Shown here: positions 9,336 through 18,744 of the stretch, in pieces
Position numbering within the stretch: the stretch's first letter is position 1
Layout: every line of letters starts with the position of its first letter
Assembly (NCBI GenBank): GCA_965250245.1
Contig: OZ252296.1
Coordinates: 5,304,378-5,368,377 of the forward strand
DNA length: 64,000 nt
Origin: JABDIP01 sp965250245
GTDB lineage: Bacteria > Pseudomonadota > Alphaproteobacteria > DSM-16000 > Inquilinaceae
Direction: 5' to 3'
Notes under the pieces: generated by a model
The model's input: only the letters and a program-made list of their open reading frames with translations
Told to the model about the DNA's origin: nothing
The model's database searches: none
Translations under genes and position numbers: made by a program

Positions 9336-11249
9336 CTAGTTATTGAGCCAGAACGTGTCCGGCCGATACATCCCGAAATGCGCCCCGGGGTCCCAGCTGA
9401 AGATACCTTCGCCCGGCACGTTCTGCAGCCGGTTGCTCACCACGATCGGCTGCAGCACGCCCTGGACGATACCGATGGAGGTGACCTGATCGGCCTGGAT
9501 ATCCAGCATCTCCTCGATGATGGCGGATTTCTCGTAGCGGTCGACCGAGGTGCGCCAGGCGTCGTAGAGCTCGATCAGGCGGACGCCGAAATCCAGGTCC
9601 GGCGGCTCGCCGGCCTCGCCGCCGGTCTGCACGTATTGGCCCCATTTCGGGTATTGCAGCCAGTTCTGGTCCACCGGGGCCAGCTCGCTCGGCACCGATT
9701 CCGGGCCGAACAGGGCGTTGTCCATGCCGAACCAGATCGACATCACCACCTCGCCGGAGAACACCCGGGTGCGGAAGACGTCGCGCTGGGAGGTGTTGGT
9801 GAACAGCCCGACCCCGATCTGCTGCCAGGTGTCGCGGATCAGCTCCAGCACGTCGACCTCGACGGTCCGCTCGCCGGCGGTCTCGACCACGATCTCCAGC
9901 GGCCGCCCGTCGGGCAGCAGGCGGATGCCGTCGCTGTTGCGTTCGGTCAGGCCGATCTCATCCAGCAGGGCGTTGGCCTGCTCGAGGTCGAAGGTCGCCC
10001 ATTGGCCTAGCCGCTCCTCGCTGAAGAAGGGCGAGGCGGCCAGTGCGGTGTTGTTCCCGGCGGTCGCCAGCCCGAAATAGATGACCGCGTTGATCTCCTC
10101 GCGATTGATGGCCAGCGAGAGGGCGCGCCGGAACCGCACGTCGCGGTTCAGTTCCCGCCAGACGTCGTCGCTGGCGTTGAGGTTGGGATAGAGCGCGATC
10201 TCCGAGCCCAGCGCCGTCGGCCACAGCCGGACCGTGTAGTTGTTCCGGGTCTCGCCTTCCTTCAGGAAGGTGATGTTGTCGAAGCGCAGGCTGCGGGCCT
10301 GCAGGTCGCTCTCGCCCGCCCCGGTCTTGGCCGGGATCAGCGCGCTGTCCGCGATGTTGACGACCACCCGGTCGAGATAGGGCAGCTGCTGCCCGTCCGC
10401 GTCGACCCGGTGGTAGTAGGGGTTGCGCTCGAACACGAAGCGATCGGCCGGCGGCGGCGTGGTGTTCATCCAGGGCTGCAGCACCGGCAGGTCGACATTG
10501 GAGGCCTCGTAGAGATTGCCCATGCGGGTGTGCAGCGCCGCCCAGTTGCGCGCCCCGGCCGCCTCGACCTTCCGGTTGAGCTCGTCGGAGGAGGCGTAGC
10601 CGGCGTGGAACTGCCGCAGGTAATGCGCCGGGGCGTAGAGGTAGAGCGGGCGCGCGCCGGCCAGAGCGGGCAGGAATTCCGGATTGGGCGCCGACCAGCT
10701 GTAGCGGATGGTGGTCTGGTCGAGGATCTGCACCGTCGGCAGCTCGCCATTGACCAGCAGCCGCGGGTCGGGCCCGTACGGCTTCAGCTCGTCGTTCAGG
10801 TAGATGTCGTACCAGGCGTAACGGAAATCCTCGGTGGTGAACGGCGCCCCGTCCGACCAACGATGCCCGGGCCTCAAGTGAAGCGTGAAGATCCGACCGT
10901 TATCGACTGTAATGTCTTTCAGGATGTCGGCGAAGATCTCGAAATCCGGGTTGAATGCGACAAGTCGGGAATAGCCATAGACGTTCATGATCCGGATGTC
11001 GCGGGCGCGTCGCGCCAACCAGGAGATCTCGCCGCCGGGCTGTCCGGGCATGCGGCCCAGGGCCGCCAGATCGACGATCGCCGGTTCATCGGGGACGCGC
11101 TCGGCCACCGGCGGAACGCTGCCGTCGGCGACGGCGGCCTCCAGCATCGGTGTTTCCACCAGCTCCTGGGCGCCGGCAGCCGCGGCGAGGCAGCCGGCCA
11201 AACCGGCCAACACGCCGGTCCGGGCAAGGCGGAAAACGGTACGGATCAT
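9336..11249 (-). CDS. ABC transporter extracellular substrate-binding protein (peptide/oligosaccharide, family 5)
   Basis: 637 residues with a Sec signal peptide (MIRTVFRLARTGVLAGLAGC, cleavage near AGAQ at 27-28). The core is family 5: LRPGHRWSDGAPFTTEDFRYAWYD (read in two parts near 120-145), VFERNPYYHRVD and FRRALSLAINREEIN. It is longer than DppA/OppA (about 530), closer to the large binding proteins of some alphaproteobacterial oligosaccharide or peptide importers. Peptide or oligosaccharide cannot be decided; the glycan genes upstream make a sugar ligand worth testing. Its ATG overlaps the stop of the ATPase gene. Confidence 0.88.
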   Translation of the reverse strand: MIRTVFRLARTGVLAGLAGCLAAAAGAQELVETPMLEAAVADGSVPPVAERVPDEPAIVDLAALGRMPGQPGGEISWLARRARDIRIMNVYGYSRLVAFNPDFEIFADILKDITVDNGRIFTLHLRPGHRWSDGAPFTTEDFRYAWYDIYLNDELKPYGPDPRLLVNGELPTVQILDQTTIRYSWSAPNPEFLPALAGARPLYLYAPAHYLRQFHAGYASSDELNRKVEAAGARNWAALHTRMGNLYEASNVDLPVLQPWMNTTPPPADRFVFERNPYYHRVDADGQQLPYLDRVVVNIADSALIPAKTGAGESDLQARSLRFDNITFLKEGETRNNYTVRLWPTALGSEIALYPNLNASDDVWRELNRDVRFRRALSLAINREEINAVIYFGLATAGNNTALAASPFFSEERLGQWATFDLEQANALLDEIGLTERNSDGIRLLPDGRPLEIVVETAGERTVEVDVLELIRDTWQQIGVGLFTNTSQRDVFRTRVFSGEVVMSIWFGMDNALFGPESVPSELAPVDQNWLQYPKWGQYVQTGGEAGEPPDLDFGVRLIELYDAWRTSVDRYEKSAIIEEMLDIQADQVTSIGIVQGVLQPIVVSNRLQNVPGEGIFSWDPGAHFGMYRPDTFWLNN

Positions 11250-13135
11250 GACGCGACCTCCAACTGACCTGCCTGATCGTGGGCCCGGACAAAATGCCCG
11301 TCCCCGACCTTTATCATAGAAAGGGGTGAATCAGTCCTTGCACTGTAGGGAACGGGCCATGCCTCCGGGTCGGAGGCGCGGCCGTCCATCAGCGCCTTCA
11401 GGTCCAGCGGCGCGTCGGGATCCGGGTGCGGAACCGCGCTCAGCAGGGCCTGTGTGTAGGGATGCATGGGGTTGCGGAACAGCGTCTCGCGGGGCGCGAT
11501 CTCCACCAGCCGTCCCTTGCACATGACCATGATCCGGTCGGCGATGTAGTCGACGACGGCCAGGTTGTGGCTGATGAACAGGTAGGTCAGGCCAAGCTCG
11601 TCGCGCAGATCCTTCAACAGGTTCAGCACCTGCGCCTGGATCGAGACGTCCAGCGCGGAGACCGGCTCGTCGCAGATCAGCAGGTCGGGCCTGAGCGCCA
11701 GGGCCCGGGCGATGCCGATGCGCTGCCGCTGGCCGCCGGAGAAGCTGTGCGGGTAGCGCTGCAGCGCCCGCACGTCCAGCCCGACCACGCCCATCAGCTC
11801 CTTGGCGACCTCGTGCCGGAACGCCTTGTCGCCGATGCCGTGGATCACCAGGGGCTCGGTCACGATGTCCAGGACCGTCATGCGCGGGTTCAGCGAGCTG
11901 AACGGGTCCTGGAAGATGAACTGCATGCGCTGGCGGAAGGATTTCAGCTCCTGGTTCCGCAGCGCCAGGACGTCAACCGGCGAGCCGTGGTCGTTGAAGG
12001 TGACGCTACCGGTATCCGGCGACAGCGCCCGCATCAGGATCTTGCTGAGCGTGGTCTTGCCGCAACCGCTCTCGCCGACCAGGCCCAGGCATTCGCCGCG
12101 CCGCACCTCGAAGCTGACATTCTCCACCGCCAGGACCTTGGAGGATGCGTCATCGCCGCCCAGACCACTCTTGCGGATGGTGAAGGTCTTGCTGACGCCC
12201 TCGACCTTCAGCAGCGGCCCGGCGGCGTCGGCATCCTCGGGCCAGGGCGCCTTCTCCCGCAGCAGGTTGCCCTTGACGTGCGGGATGTCGCGGATCGGCA
12301 CCAGGCGCTCGCCGCGATCCATGTCGAAGCGCGGCACCGCCTTCAGCAGGGCCTGCAGGTAGGGATGCTTGGGGTCGCGGAAGATGTGGTCCAGCGAGCC
12401 GGCCTCCATCACCTCGCCCTTGTACATGACCACGATTTCCTCGGCGATGTTGGCCACCACGCCGAGATCATGGGTGATCATCAGCACCGCCATGCCGAGC
12501 TCGCGCTGCAGATCGTTCAGCAGCATCAGGATCTGCGCCTGGATGGTGACGTCCAGCGCGGTGGTCGGCTCGTCGGCGATCAGCAGGGCCGGGCGGCAGG
12601 CCAGCGACATGGCGATCATCGCCCGCTGCCGCAGGCCGCCGGACAGCTCGAACGGATAGGTGCGGATCGCCTTCACCGGATCGGGGAAGCCGACCAGCCC
12701 CAGCATCTCGGCGGCGATCTCCAGCGCCTGCTTCTGCGACACCGTGCGGTGCAGGCGGATCGCCTCGGTGATCTGGTTGCCCACCGTGTGCAGCGGCGAC
12801 AGCGACGTCATCGGCTCCTGGAAGATGATCGAGATGCGCCCGCCGCGGATGCTGCGATAGGTCGGACCGCTGGGGTCCAGCGCCGCGAGGTCGCGTGGCC
12901 CGCCGGGCGTGTCCGGATCGTTGAGCAGGATCTCGCCGCCGGTGATCCTCCCGGCCCGCGGCAGGATGCCCATGATGCATTGCGAGACCACCGACTTGCC
13001 CGAGCCGCTCTCGCCGACGATGGCGACGGTGGAACTGGGCCGGACCCGGAACGACACACCGCGCACCGCGTCGATGGTGCCGCCCGGCACGGTGAACTCG
13101 ACCTTCAGGTCCTTCACCTGCAGGAGATCGTTCAT
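11246..13135 (-). CDS. Fused double ATP-binding subunit of peptide/oligosaccharide ABC importer
   Basis: 629 residues holding two complete ATPase domains, as in YejF-type proteins. Domain 1 (~1-290): Walker A GESGSGKS, signature LSGGLRQR, Walker B LLIADEPTTALD, with the OppD-type C-terminal tail HPYLQALLKAVP. Domain 2 (~310-600): Walker A GESGCGKT, signature FSGGQRQR, Walker B LLICDEPVSALD and the OppF-type tail HPYTQALLSAVPHPDP. Both sites look catalytically complete. A linker of ~25 residues joins them. The start at 13135 overlaps the stop of the PH-like gene, and the stop overlaps the binding-protein start, so translation is probably coupled. The open frame upstream of 13135 is a shadow of the neighbour. 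Confidence 0.92.
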   Translation of the reverse strand: MNDLLQVKDLKVEFTVPGGTIDAVRGVSFRVRPSSTVAIVGESGSGKSVVSQCIMGILPRAGRITGGEILLNDPDTPGGPRDLAALDPSGPTYRSIRGGRISIIFQEPMTSLSPLHTVGNQITEAIRLHRTVSQKQALEIAAEMLGLVGFPDPVKAIRTYPFELSGGLRQRAMIAMSLACRPALLIADEPTTALDVTIQAQILMLLNDLQRELGMAVLMITHDLGVVANIAEEIVVMYKGEVMEAGSLDHIFRDPKHPYLQALLKAVPRFDMDRGERLVPIRDIPHVKGNLLREKAPWPEDADAAGPLLKVEGVSKTFTIRKSGLGGDDASSKVLAVENVSFEVRRGECLGLVGESGCGKTTLSKILMRALSPDTGSVTFNDHGSPVDVLALRNQELKSFRQRMQFIFQDPFSSLNPRMTVLDIVTEPLVIHGIGDKAFRHEVAKELMGVVGLDVRALQRYPHSFSGGQRQRIGIARALALRPDLLICDEPVSALDVSIQAQVLNLLKDLRDELGLTYLFISHNLAVVDYIADRIMVMCKGRLVEIAPRETLFRNPMHPYTQALLSAVPHPDPDAPLDLKALMDGRASDPEAWPVPYSARTDSPLSMIKVGDGHFVRAHDQAGQLEVAS

Positions 13136-13692
13136 GCGCGGCGCTCCCCGCTGGACTCGTCGTTCTCGGACGCCGGTGAGCGGCCGGAGAACATCGGCTC
13201 GGCCGGCTGGTCGTCCGCCACCGGCGCCCCCATGGCCAGCAGGTTGTTGGTCGTCGCGTCGGTCAGCGACAGTTTCTTGGCCTTGGCGATCTCCGCGGCG
13301 TGGTCGACGATCTGGTCGAAGCCGCTCAGGGTCGATTCCAGCTTCAATGTCCTGTTCCCGCCCTTCAGCACCAGCAGCATCCAGCCGTTCTGACGGTCGC
13401 GCCGGGTGGAGAAGAACTGCAGCTTGAGCTCCGTCAGCTCGTCCCAGGCGATGGCGACTCCCAACGGCCCATGAGCAATGATGCCCTGCTCGCCGAATTC
13501 GTAACGGGTCAGCGCCCGCTGCACGATGCGGGCGGTGAACAGGGCGAACAGGATCGCCGCGGCGCCGAACAGCACCGCGACCGCCCAATGCATCGGCAGC
13601 GCGATCAGCGGCCCGGCGGTCAGCAGCAGCCCGACCCCGCCCCGGATCAGGTCCGAGCGCTGCACACCCGCCGGATAGCTGTGCACGCTCAT
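13132..13692 (-). CDS. Membrane protein with PH-like (bPH) domain, unknown function
   Basis: 186 residues from ATG 13692. Two closely spaced hydrophobic segments (~17-60, GGVGLLLTAGPLIALPM and AVAVLFGAAAILFALFTA) form a hairpin. A beta-rich region follows (RYEFGEQGIIAHGPLGVAIAW ... LKLQFFSTRRD ... NGWMLLVLKG) that looks like a bacterial PH fold. The C-terminal ~50 residues are polar and low in structure. It overlaps both neighbours by 4 bp, between the deacetylase-like gene and the ABC ATPase gene, so it is expressed with them. No function can be assigned; it could be an accessory factor of the importer. Confidence 0.7.
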   Translation of the reverse strand: MSVHSYPAGVQRSDLIRGGVGLLLTAGPLIALPMHWAVAVLFGAAAILFALFTARIVQRALTRYEFGEQGIIAHGPLGVAIAWDELTELKLQFFSTRRDRQNGWMLLVLKGGNRTLKLESTLSGFDQIVDHAAEIAKAKKLSLTDATTNNLLAMGAPVADDQPAEPMFSGRSPASENDESSGERRA

Positions 13693-14507
13693 CCGGGCGA
13701 TCCCCGGAACGCGTCCGGCGCGGCGACCCAACGGGCCGCGTCGTGTCCGGATGTTTCGGTCAGGAATCGGTCCATGAAGCGCCAGCTTGCGTCGTCATGG
13801 ACCAGATGATGGGTCAACAGCCCGGTCGGCTCGTCCGCGTCGCAGCGGCCGTCGAACCGGTCCGTCAGATGGGCCAGCGCCGCGCCCAGGCACAGAGCCT
13901 CGCCGGCGAAGCCGCGGCTGCCGTGCCAGTCGATGATGTCGATATGGGTGTTCACCTGGGCATGCCGGCCGGACGGACGCGGTCCGAACGTGCTGAGGCC
14001 ACGATAGCCGAGCGCGGGAAGCGCGGCGGCGAGCCGCGGGCCGATCCGGTTCCACGGCGGCACCATGACCGGCATGTATCGATCGCCGAACAGTTCCGTC
14101 AGCCGGTCCGATCCGCCGGCAAGCTCGATGGCGACGGCATCGACCGCGCGATGGTCGCCCAACTCGGCCTTCTTGTCGCCGGCCGGCGCCTGGTTCGCAT
14201 GGGCGAAGCCGTGCTGCAGGACGGAGACTTCGGCGGCGGACCGGGAAAGCCGCTCGGGCAGGGCCGGCTTGGCACCGTCGGGAATGACGGCGAGGGCGAG
14301 CGGCACCCGGCGACGTTCGGCCAGCGCCAGCAGCGTGTCCAGCGCCGGTGTGGCCGTCACGGCATCGTCGTCGCGCCACCAGAACGTCGCCACGCGGCCC
14401 GCGGCCGCCCAACGGTCCAGTTCCGCTGAAAGCGCAGCCCAATCGGGCGCCCGCGACTGATCGCGGGCGGCAAGCCGCGCCGAAGGGGGGGAACCGATAT
14501 GAGTCAT
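13689..14507 (-). CDS. Polysaccharide deacetylase-like (NodB-fold) protein
   Basis: 272 residues from ATG 14507. Features of the carbohydrate esterase 4 fold: an N-terminal acidic motif WWRDDDAV (~42-49), PLALAVIPDGA as the second strand, and HGFAH (~104-108), which matches the HxxxH metal pair of NodB-type deacetylases. VPPWNRIGPRL is the usual Pro-rich RPP-like segment. Predicted to deacetylate a glycan or to be a non-catalytic relative. There is no clear signal peptide, so a cytoplasmic substrate is likely. It sits at the junction between the glycosyltransferase genes (gap of 105 bp) and the ABC importer genes (overlapping starts). Confidence 0.78.
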   Translation of the reverse strand: MTHIGSPPSARLAARDQSRAPDWAALSAELDRWAAAGRVATFWWRDDDAVTATPALDTLLALAERRRVPLALAVIPDGAKPALPERLSRSAAEVSVLQHGFAHANQAPAGDKKAELGDHRAVDAVAIELAGGSDRLTELFGDRYMPVMVPPWNRIGPRLAAALPALGYRGLSTFGPRPSGRHAQVNTHIDIIDWHGSRGFAGEALCLGAALAHLTDRFDGRCDADEPTGLLTHHLVHDDASWRFMDRFLTETSGHDAARWVAAPDAFRGSPG

Positions 14508-14612
14508 GGCCGCCTGTTGGATTTTTGAGCCATTATAAATCCGTACCGGCAATTGGGAACAAGCCAACTGGCCGGAATCACCGGCATTTGAGCGCAATTC
14601 GCGAGCCCGTCC

Positions 14613-15779
14613 TCACGAATGCCCGCCTTTGGACGGTTTTCGCCGCCGAACCCGCTCGAAAATCAGTTTCGCGGAGGCCTCGCGGCCGTCCATGCGGATC
14701 GCAGGCGGCTTTGCCGGCGGCTCGGATGCCGCGGCACGGATCGCCGCGGCCAGATTGTCTGCGGTCAAGTTGTTCTCCTCCACCACGCGAACGACGCCGC
14801 GATCGGCCAGCAGCCGGGCGCGAATGGACTGCTCGGACTCGCCGCCGGCGGCGAACGGCACCAGGACCGCGGGGCATCCGGCGCCCAGGATGTCGAGCAC
14901 GGTGTTGTATCCGGCCTGGCTGATCGACAGCCGGCAGCGGCCCAGCATCTCGGGAAAGTCGCCGCGGGCCGCCTCGACGATCACGCCGGGCGGCGCGTCA
15001 TCGCGCAGGGAGGCCGCGATGTCCTCGGGCACGTCCGGGCCCAGCAGCAGGCGCCAGGTCACGTCGTGCAACGGAGTCCCGGGCCGCGCCGCCAGTGCCG
15101 TCCGCAGCAGGTTTGCGCCGACCGCGCCGCCGCCGACCGATACGATCACCTCACCGGCGCCGTCGCCCTTGTCGGAGGACGCGGTTCGGCCGGGCCCGGT
15201 CACATAGCCGGTATAGGCAATCAGATCGGCGATGCGGTCGGCAAAGGGGAATGTGGCCTCGAAGGGGACCAGCGCCGGGTCTCCATGCACCAGGACCAGG
15301 TCGAACCAGCGCCGGGCGCGGTCCGCCATGTCGGCCTCCTTTGCGGGGTTTTCCTTGCCGACCAGGATGTCGCGGACCGAGCAGGCGATCACCGGTCCGT
15401 CCGGACGGCGCGCCGCATCCAGCAGCGGTTCCAGCTCGAAGCGGAAGCGGCGCCGGCCGAACGGGTAGGTTTCCAGCACCAACGCGTCGGGTCGGACGGT
15501 GTCGTAGAGGGCCATCAGCGCCGTGGCGCGGCGGTGTTCCCAATCCGCGTCGATCGGCGTCCCGGACTCGTCCAGGACATCCGAGAAGGCTGCGTCCGCC
15601 GCCCGGGCCGGAGGCAATTGAACCAGTTCGGCGCCGGCGAAGCCGATACCGGGCACCGGAAATCCGCCGGATGCCACCGTGACCCGCGCTCCCGCCTCGA
15701 CCAGGGCGTCGACCAGCAGGGACGCGCGGCGGACATGGCCGATGCCGAGGAGATGCTGGACGTAGAACAGAATCTTCAT
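14613..15779 (-). CDS. Glycosyltransferase, GT-B fold, MurG/GT28-like
   Basis: 388 residues from ATG 15779. The N-terminal nucleotide-sugar transferase signature GIGHVRRASLLVDAL (~12-26) matches the GxGHxRR glycine loop of GT28-type enzymes. The C-terminal donor-binding half has VIVSVGGGAVG and LSISQAGYNTVLDILGAG, followed by PFAAGGESEQ; this pattern binds the nucleotide-sugar. No membrane segment. Acceptor and donor are unknown. Translation is coupled to the phosphatase gene upstream (ATGA overlap). A second enzyme of the same type is encoded at 18745-19959. Confidence 0.83.
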   Translation of the reverse strand: MKILFYVQHLLGIGHVRRASLLVDALVEAGARVTVASGGFPVPGIGFAGAELVQLPPARAADAAFSDVLDESGTPIDADWEHRRATALMALYDTVRPDALVLETYPFGRRRFRFELEPLLDAARRPDGPVIACSVRDILVGKENPAKEADMADRARRWFDLVLVHGDPALVPFEATFPFADRIADLIAYTGYVTGPGRTASSDKGDGAGEVIVSVGGGAVGANLLRTALAARPGTPLHDVTWRLLLGPDVPEDIAASLRDDAPPGVIVEAARGDFPEMLGRCRLSISQAGYNTVLDILGAGCPAVLVPFAAGGESEQSIRARLLADRGVVRVVEENNLTADNLAAAIRAAASEPPAKPPAIRMDGREASAKLIFERVRRRKPSKGGHS

Positions 15780-16360
15780 GGCGCCAGCGGCTGGTTCAGG
15801 CGGTCGACCCGCGGCTGCCCCGCGGCGTCCAGACGGAACGCATGGCCGCACCCATCCCGCAACTTCTCCGGCGGCGGCCCGGTCATCATCCAGCCGGCGG
15901 CAAGGGCATACAGGGACAGCATGACCCCCTTGTGGCACACCCAGACCGTCATTGCCCCATCCGCCACACAGTCCTGCAACAGGGGCGCCAGGCGCTGCTG
16001 CACCATGCGGTAGGACTCGCCCTCCGGCGGCTGGAAATCCAGGCCCTTTGCCTCCCGCTCCGGCATGCGCGCCTCCGGGTCGGCGCGCAGGTCGGCCAGG
16101 CTGCGGCCCTCCCAGGCTCCCCAGTCCAGTTCCGCCAGACGTGGCTCGGGGCGCGGTTCCGCGCCCATCAGCCGGGCCGTCTCCATGGCGCGGATCAGCG
16201 GGCTCGACAGCCATCGTGCCGGTTCCCACTCGGGCGGCAGGCGCCAGCACTGGACGATGTCCCGGCCGTCGGCGGAGAGCGGTGGGTCTGCGCGACCCTG
16301 GATCAGGCCGCGGGCGTTCCAGTCGGTCGGCCCGTGGCGCAGCACGAACAGCCGGCTCAC
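15776..16360 (-). CDS. Histidine phosphatase family protein (phosphoglycerate mutase-like)
   Basis: 194 residues from GTG 16360, overlapping the upstream stop (GTGA). The catalytic RHG is near residues 8-10 (FVLRHGPTDWNARG), the second arginine lies in SSPLIRAMETA, the acid in LAELDWGAWEGR and the second histidine in WVCHKG. All residues of a branch 1 phosphatase are present. In a glycosyltransferase cluster it may remove phosphate from a sugar phosphate or a nucleotide-sugar precursor; that is inferred from context only. Confidence 0.85.
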   Translation of the reverse strand: MSRLFVLRHGPTDWNARGLIQGRADPPLSADGRDIVQCWRLPPEWEPARWLSSPLIRAMETARLMGAEPRPEPRLAELDWGAWEGRSLADLRADPEARMPEREAKGLDFQPPEGESYRMVQQRLAPLLQDCVADGAMTVWVCHKGVMLSLYALAAGWMMTGPPPEKLRDGCGHAFRLDAAGQPRVDRLNQPLAP

Positions 16361-17469
16361 CGCGCGACCTCGTCGATGATCGTCGCCAGCGCTGTCGCCG
16401 CGTGGCGAAGGTCCAGCGTCGCCCGCACCCGTTCGGCCGCCTGCTCGCCCATGGCCCGGCGCCGCGCCGGGTCCTGCAGCAGCATGCGCACCGCGTCGGC
16501 GAAGGCCACCGCATCGCCGGGCGGCGTCAGCAGGCCGGTCTCGCCATCGGCGACGACTTCGGGAACGCCGCCACTGCGCCCGGCGACCACTGGCAAGCCC
16601 GCCGCCTGGGCCTCCAGCAGGGCAAGCCCGTAGGCCTCGTTGATCGCCGGCCAGACGGAGATGTCGGCGGCGGCGTAGAGGGCGGCGAGCGCCTTGGCAT
16701 CGCGCTCGCCCAGCACCGATAGCCGCGCCGGGTCGAGTCCGGCAAGGCAGGCCTCCCGCGCCGGCCCGTCGCCGACCACCGCCAGCCGCCAGTCCAAATC
16801 CTCCAGCCGCGACAGCGCCTGGGCCAGGACCGCGTAGGAGCGTTGCTTGTCGCCGGGCCGCATCATGGCGACCGCCAGCAGCCACGGGCCGGGTTCGCCG
16901 CGCCACCACCAGTCGCGATGATCGTCCCGGCGATCCCGGGCGGCGGCGAAAGGTGCTCCGTCGATGAACGGCGCCAGGCGATGCAGCCGGCGGTCCTCAA
17001 CGATCCCCGCCAGGCCGTCGCGATCGACCGCCGACAAAGCGATCACTGCGGCAGCCTGCCGCAGAGCGTCGCGGCTGGCGTCCAGCCCCTCCGACCAGGG
17101 CCCTCCGGCCTGTTTCGCGGCGTAGGACGCCTCGGCAACCACATAGGGGATCCGCAGGGCCCGCGCTATCGGCGGCCCGAGCAGGTCCGGCGCCTTGTGG
17201 TAGAGGTGGTAGGAGAACCACAGGCCGGGGCGATCGGGGTCGTCGCGCCAACGGGCGATCAGCCGCTCCGCCGCCCGGGCCGCGTCGGACCGGATGCGCA
17301 CCTGACGCCGCGGATCGCCCTGGCCCTCCCAGCTTCGCAGGCGGGAGGCCAGGACCACATCGTGCCCCGAAGCCTTGAGCGCCTGCATGAATTGCCGCGC
17401 CATGCGCCGGTCGCCGGAGGGCACGGGATGGTCCGGCGGCTTCATCGGCGCGTAGAAGGCGATCCTCAT
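16357..17469 (-). CDS. Glycosyltransferase family 4 protein
   Basis: 370 residues. GT-B architecture: N-terminal MRIAFYAPMKPPDHPVPSGDRRM acceptor domain start (read as two parts), C-terminal donor domain with LLAVAMMRPGDKQ, VVGDGP and the E-x7-E motif in NEAYGLALLEAQAAGLPVV (~275-293), followed by GGVPEVVADGETGLL. These residues contact the nucleotide-sugar in GT4 retaining enzymes. Start and stop overlap its neighbours by 4 bp on both sides. Sugar specificity is not visible. Confidence 0.87.
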   Translation of the reverse strand: MRIAFYAPMKPPDHPVPSGDRRMARQFMQALKASGHDVVLASRLRSWEGQGDPRRQVRIRSDAARAAERLIARWRDDPDRPGLWFSYHLYHKAPDLLGPPIARALRIPYVVAEASYAAKQAGGPWSEGLDASRDALRQAAAVIALSAVDRDGLAGIVEDRRLHRLAPFIDGAPFAAARDRRDDHRDWWWRGEPGPWLLAVAMMRPGDKQRSYAVLAQALSRLEDLDWRLAVVGDGPAREACLAGLDPARLSVLGERDAKALAALYAAADISVWPAINEAYGLALLEAQAAGLPVVAGRSGGVPEVVADGETGLLTPPGDAVAFADAVRMLLQDPARRRAMGEQAAERVRATLDLRHAATALATIIDEVAR

Positions 17470-18728
17470 GCCTGTCGCGGCAGCGGCAGGTCCGGCAGGC
17501 CGAACTTCTCCGACAGACGGTCCAGCCCCGGCGCGAAGGCGAAGTCCCGGCGGACCCGCTCGGCGCCGGCCATGCCAAGCCTCTGCCGCCCGACCGGATC
17601 GCCGATCATCGCGGCAAGCGCCTCGGACAGCGCCGGGACGTCATCCGGCTCGACGAGCCGGCCGGTCTCGCCATCGGCAATCAGCTCGGGGATGGCCGAA
17701 ACGCGGGTCGACAGGCAGGCAAGGCCGGTCGCCTGCGCCTCCATCAGCACGTTTGGCAGCCCGTCCCGGTCGCCGCTCTCGGCGATCCGCGACGGCAGCA
17801 CGAACAGGTCCGACTCCAGATAGGCCTCGATCACCGCCGCCTGGTCCTGGGCGCCGCGCCAGTCGATGCGATCGCCGAGACCGGCCGCGTCCGCCTGGGC
17901 CTTCAGCGCCGCGCGCAATTCGCCGCCGCCGATATGGATCAGCCGCCAATTGATGTCCGTCGGAAGGGCGGCCAGCGCCGCGAGCAGCAGGTCGTAGCCC
18001 TTCTTGGCGACCGCGCGGCCGACGCTCAACAGCCGCACCGGATCATCCGCGTCGCGGCCGTCCCGTGCCAGCCGGGTTCTCGGCTTGGGGAACCGGGAGA
18101 AATCCAGCCCGTGATAGACCAGCTCGACCCGCTCCGGCTCGGGCGCCAGTTTCTTGAGGTATTGGGCGTTGACGGCGGTGCAGGTGACGCCCCAGGCGGC
18201 CGAGGCGAGCTTCACGGCCAGTTCCGCCGCGCCGGTCGTCCAGATGTCCTTGGCGTGGGCGGAGAAGCTCCAGCCGAGGCCGCGGATCATCGCCGCGTAT
18301 CGGGTGACGGAGGCCGGGGTGTGCAGATAGTGGCTGTGCAGCCAGTCCACGTCGCCCGGCAGCTCATGGGCCAGCACCAGCGCCTGGCCGAATCGGCGCA
18401 CCCGGTTGCGGGTACGGTCACCCGCCAGATCCTTCAGGAAGGCGGCACGGGCCGCCGGATATCCGGGCCGGGTGCGGGCCCAGCGCCAGGCGCGGAGCAC
18501 CCGGCCCGGCTCGTCATGCAGGTATTCCGGCAAATAGAGAACGGCAGCGGTGATCAGCCGGTTGATGGCATGCACCGCGCGATCGGTCGGGTGCCTTAGG
18601 GAGACGATCAACTGGCGCTGGCCGCGCTGCTGCAGCCCCAGGATCTCCTGGGCGATGAAGGTCTCCGAAAGCCGGGGATAGCCCTTGACGATGATCGCGG
18701 TGCGGCCGCCGGCGGATGCTGCGGTCAT
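17466..18728 (-). CDS. Glycosyltransferase (GT4-type, colanic-acid-like)
   Basis: 420 residues. The N-terminal KGYPRLSETFIAQEI is the signature of exopolysaccharide glycosyltransferases of the WcaL/AmsK type. Donor-binding features are LLSVGRAVAKKGYDLLLAAL and the downstream LFVLPSRIAESGDRDGLPNVLMEA with its conserved acidic residues (split near 310-330). A SAHAKDIW motif in the first domain is common to this group. Probably adds one sugar to a lipid-linked or exported glycan. The upstream GT28-like gene ends 17 bp away. Confidence 0.87.
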   Translation of the reverse strand: MTAASAGGRTAIIVKGYPRLSETFIAQEILGLQQRGQRQLIVSLRHPTDRAVHAINRLITAAVLYLPEYLHDEPGRVLRAWRWARTRPGYPAARAAFLKDLAGDRTRNRVRRFGQALVLAHELPGDVDWLHSHYLHTPASVTRYAAMIRGLGWSFSAHAKDIWTTGAAELAVKLASAAWGVTCTAVNAQYLKKLAPEPERVELVYHGLDFSRFPKPRTRLARDGRDADDPVRLLSVGRAVAKKGYDLLLAALAALPTDINWRLIHIGGGELRAALKAQADAAGLGDRIDWRGAQDQAAVIEAYLESDLFVLPSRIAESGDRDGLPNVLMEAQATGLACLSTRVSAIPELIADGETGRLVEPDDVPALSEALAAMIGDPVGRQRLGMAGAERVRRDFAFAPGLDRLSEKFGLPDLPLPRQA

Positions 18729-18744
18729 CTCCGCCGGACCGGGC

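Noticed and set aside
11426..13393. Plus-strand open frame of 655 codons opposite the ABC ATPase gene
   Set aside because: Composition is that of a reverse-strand shadow; the minus strand encodes two complete ATPase domains.
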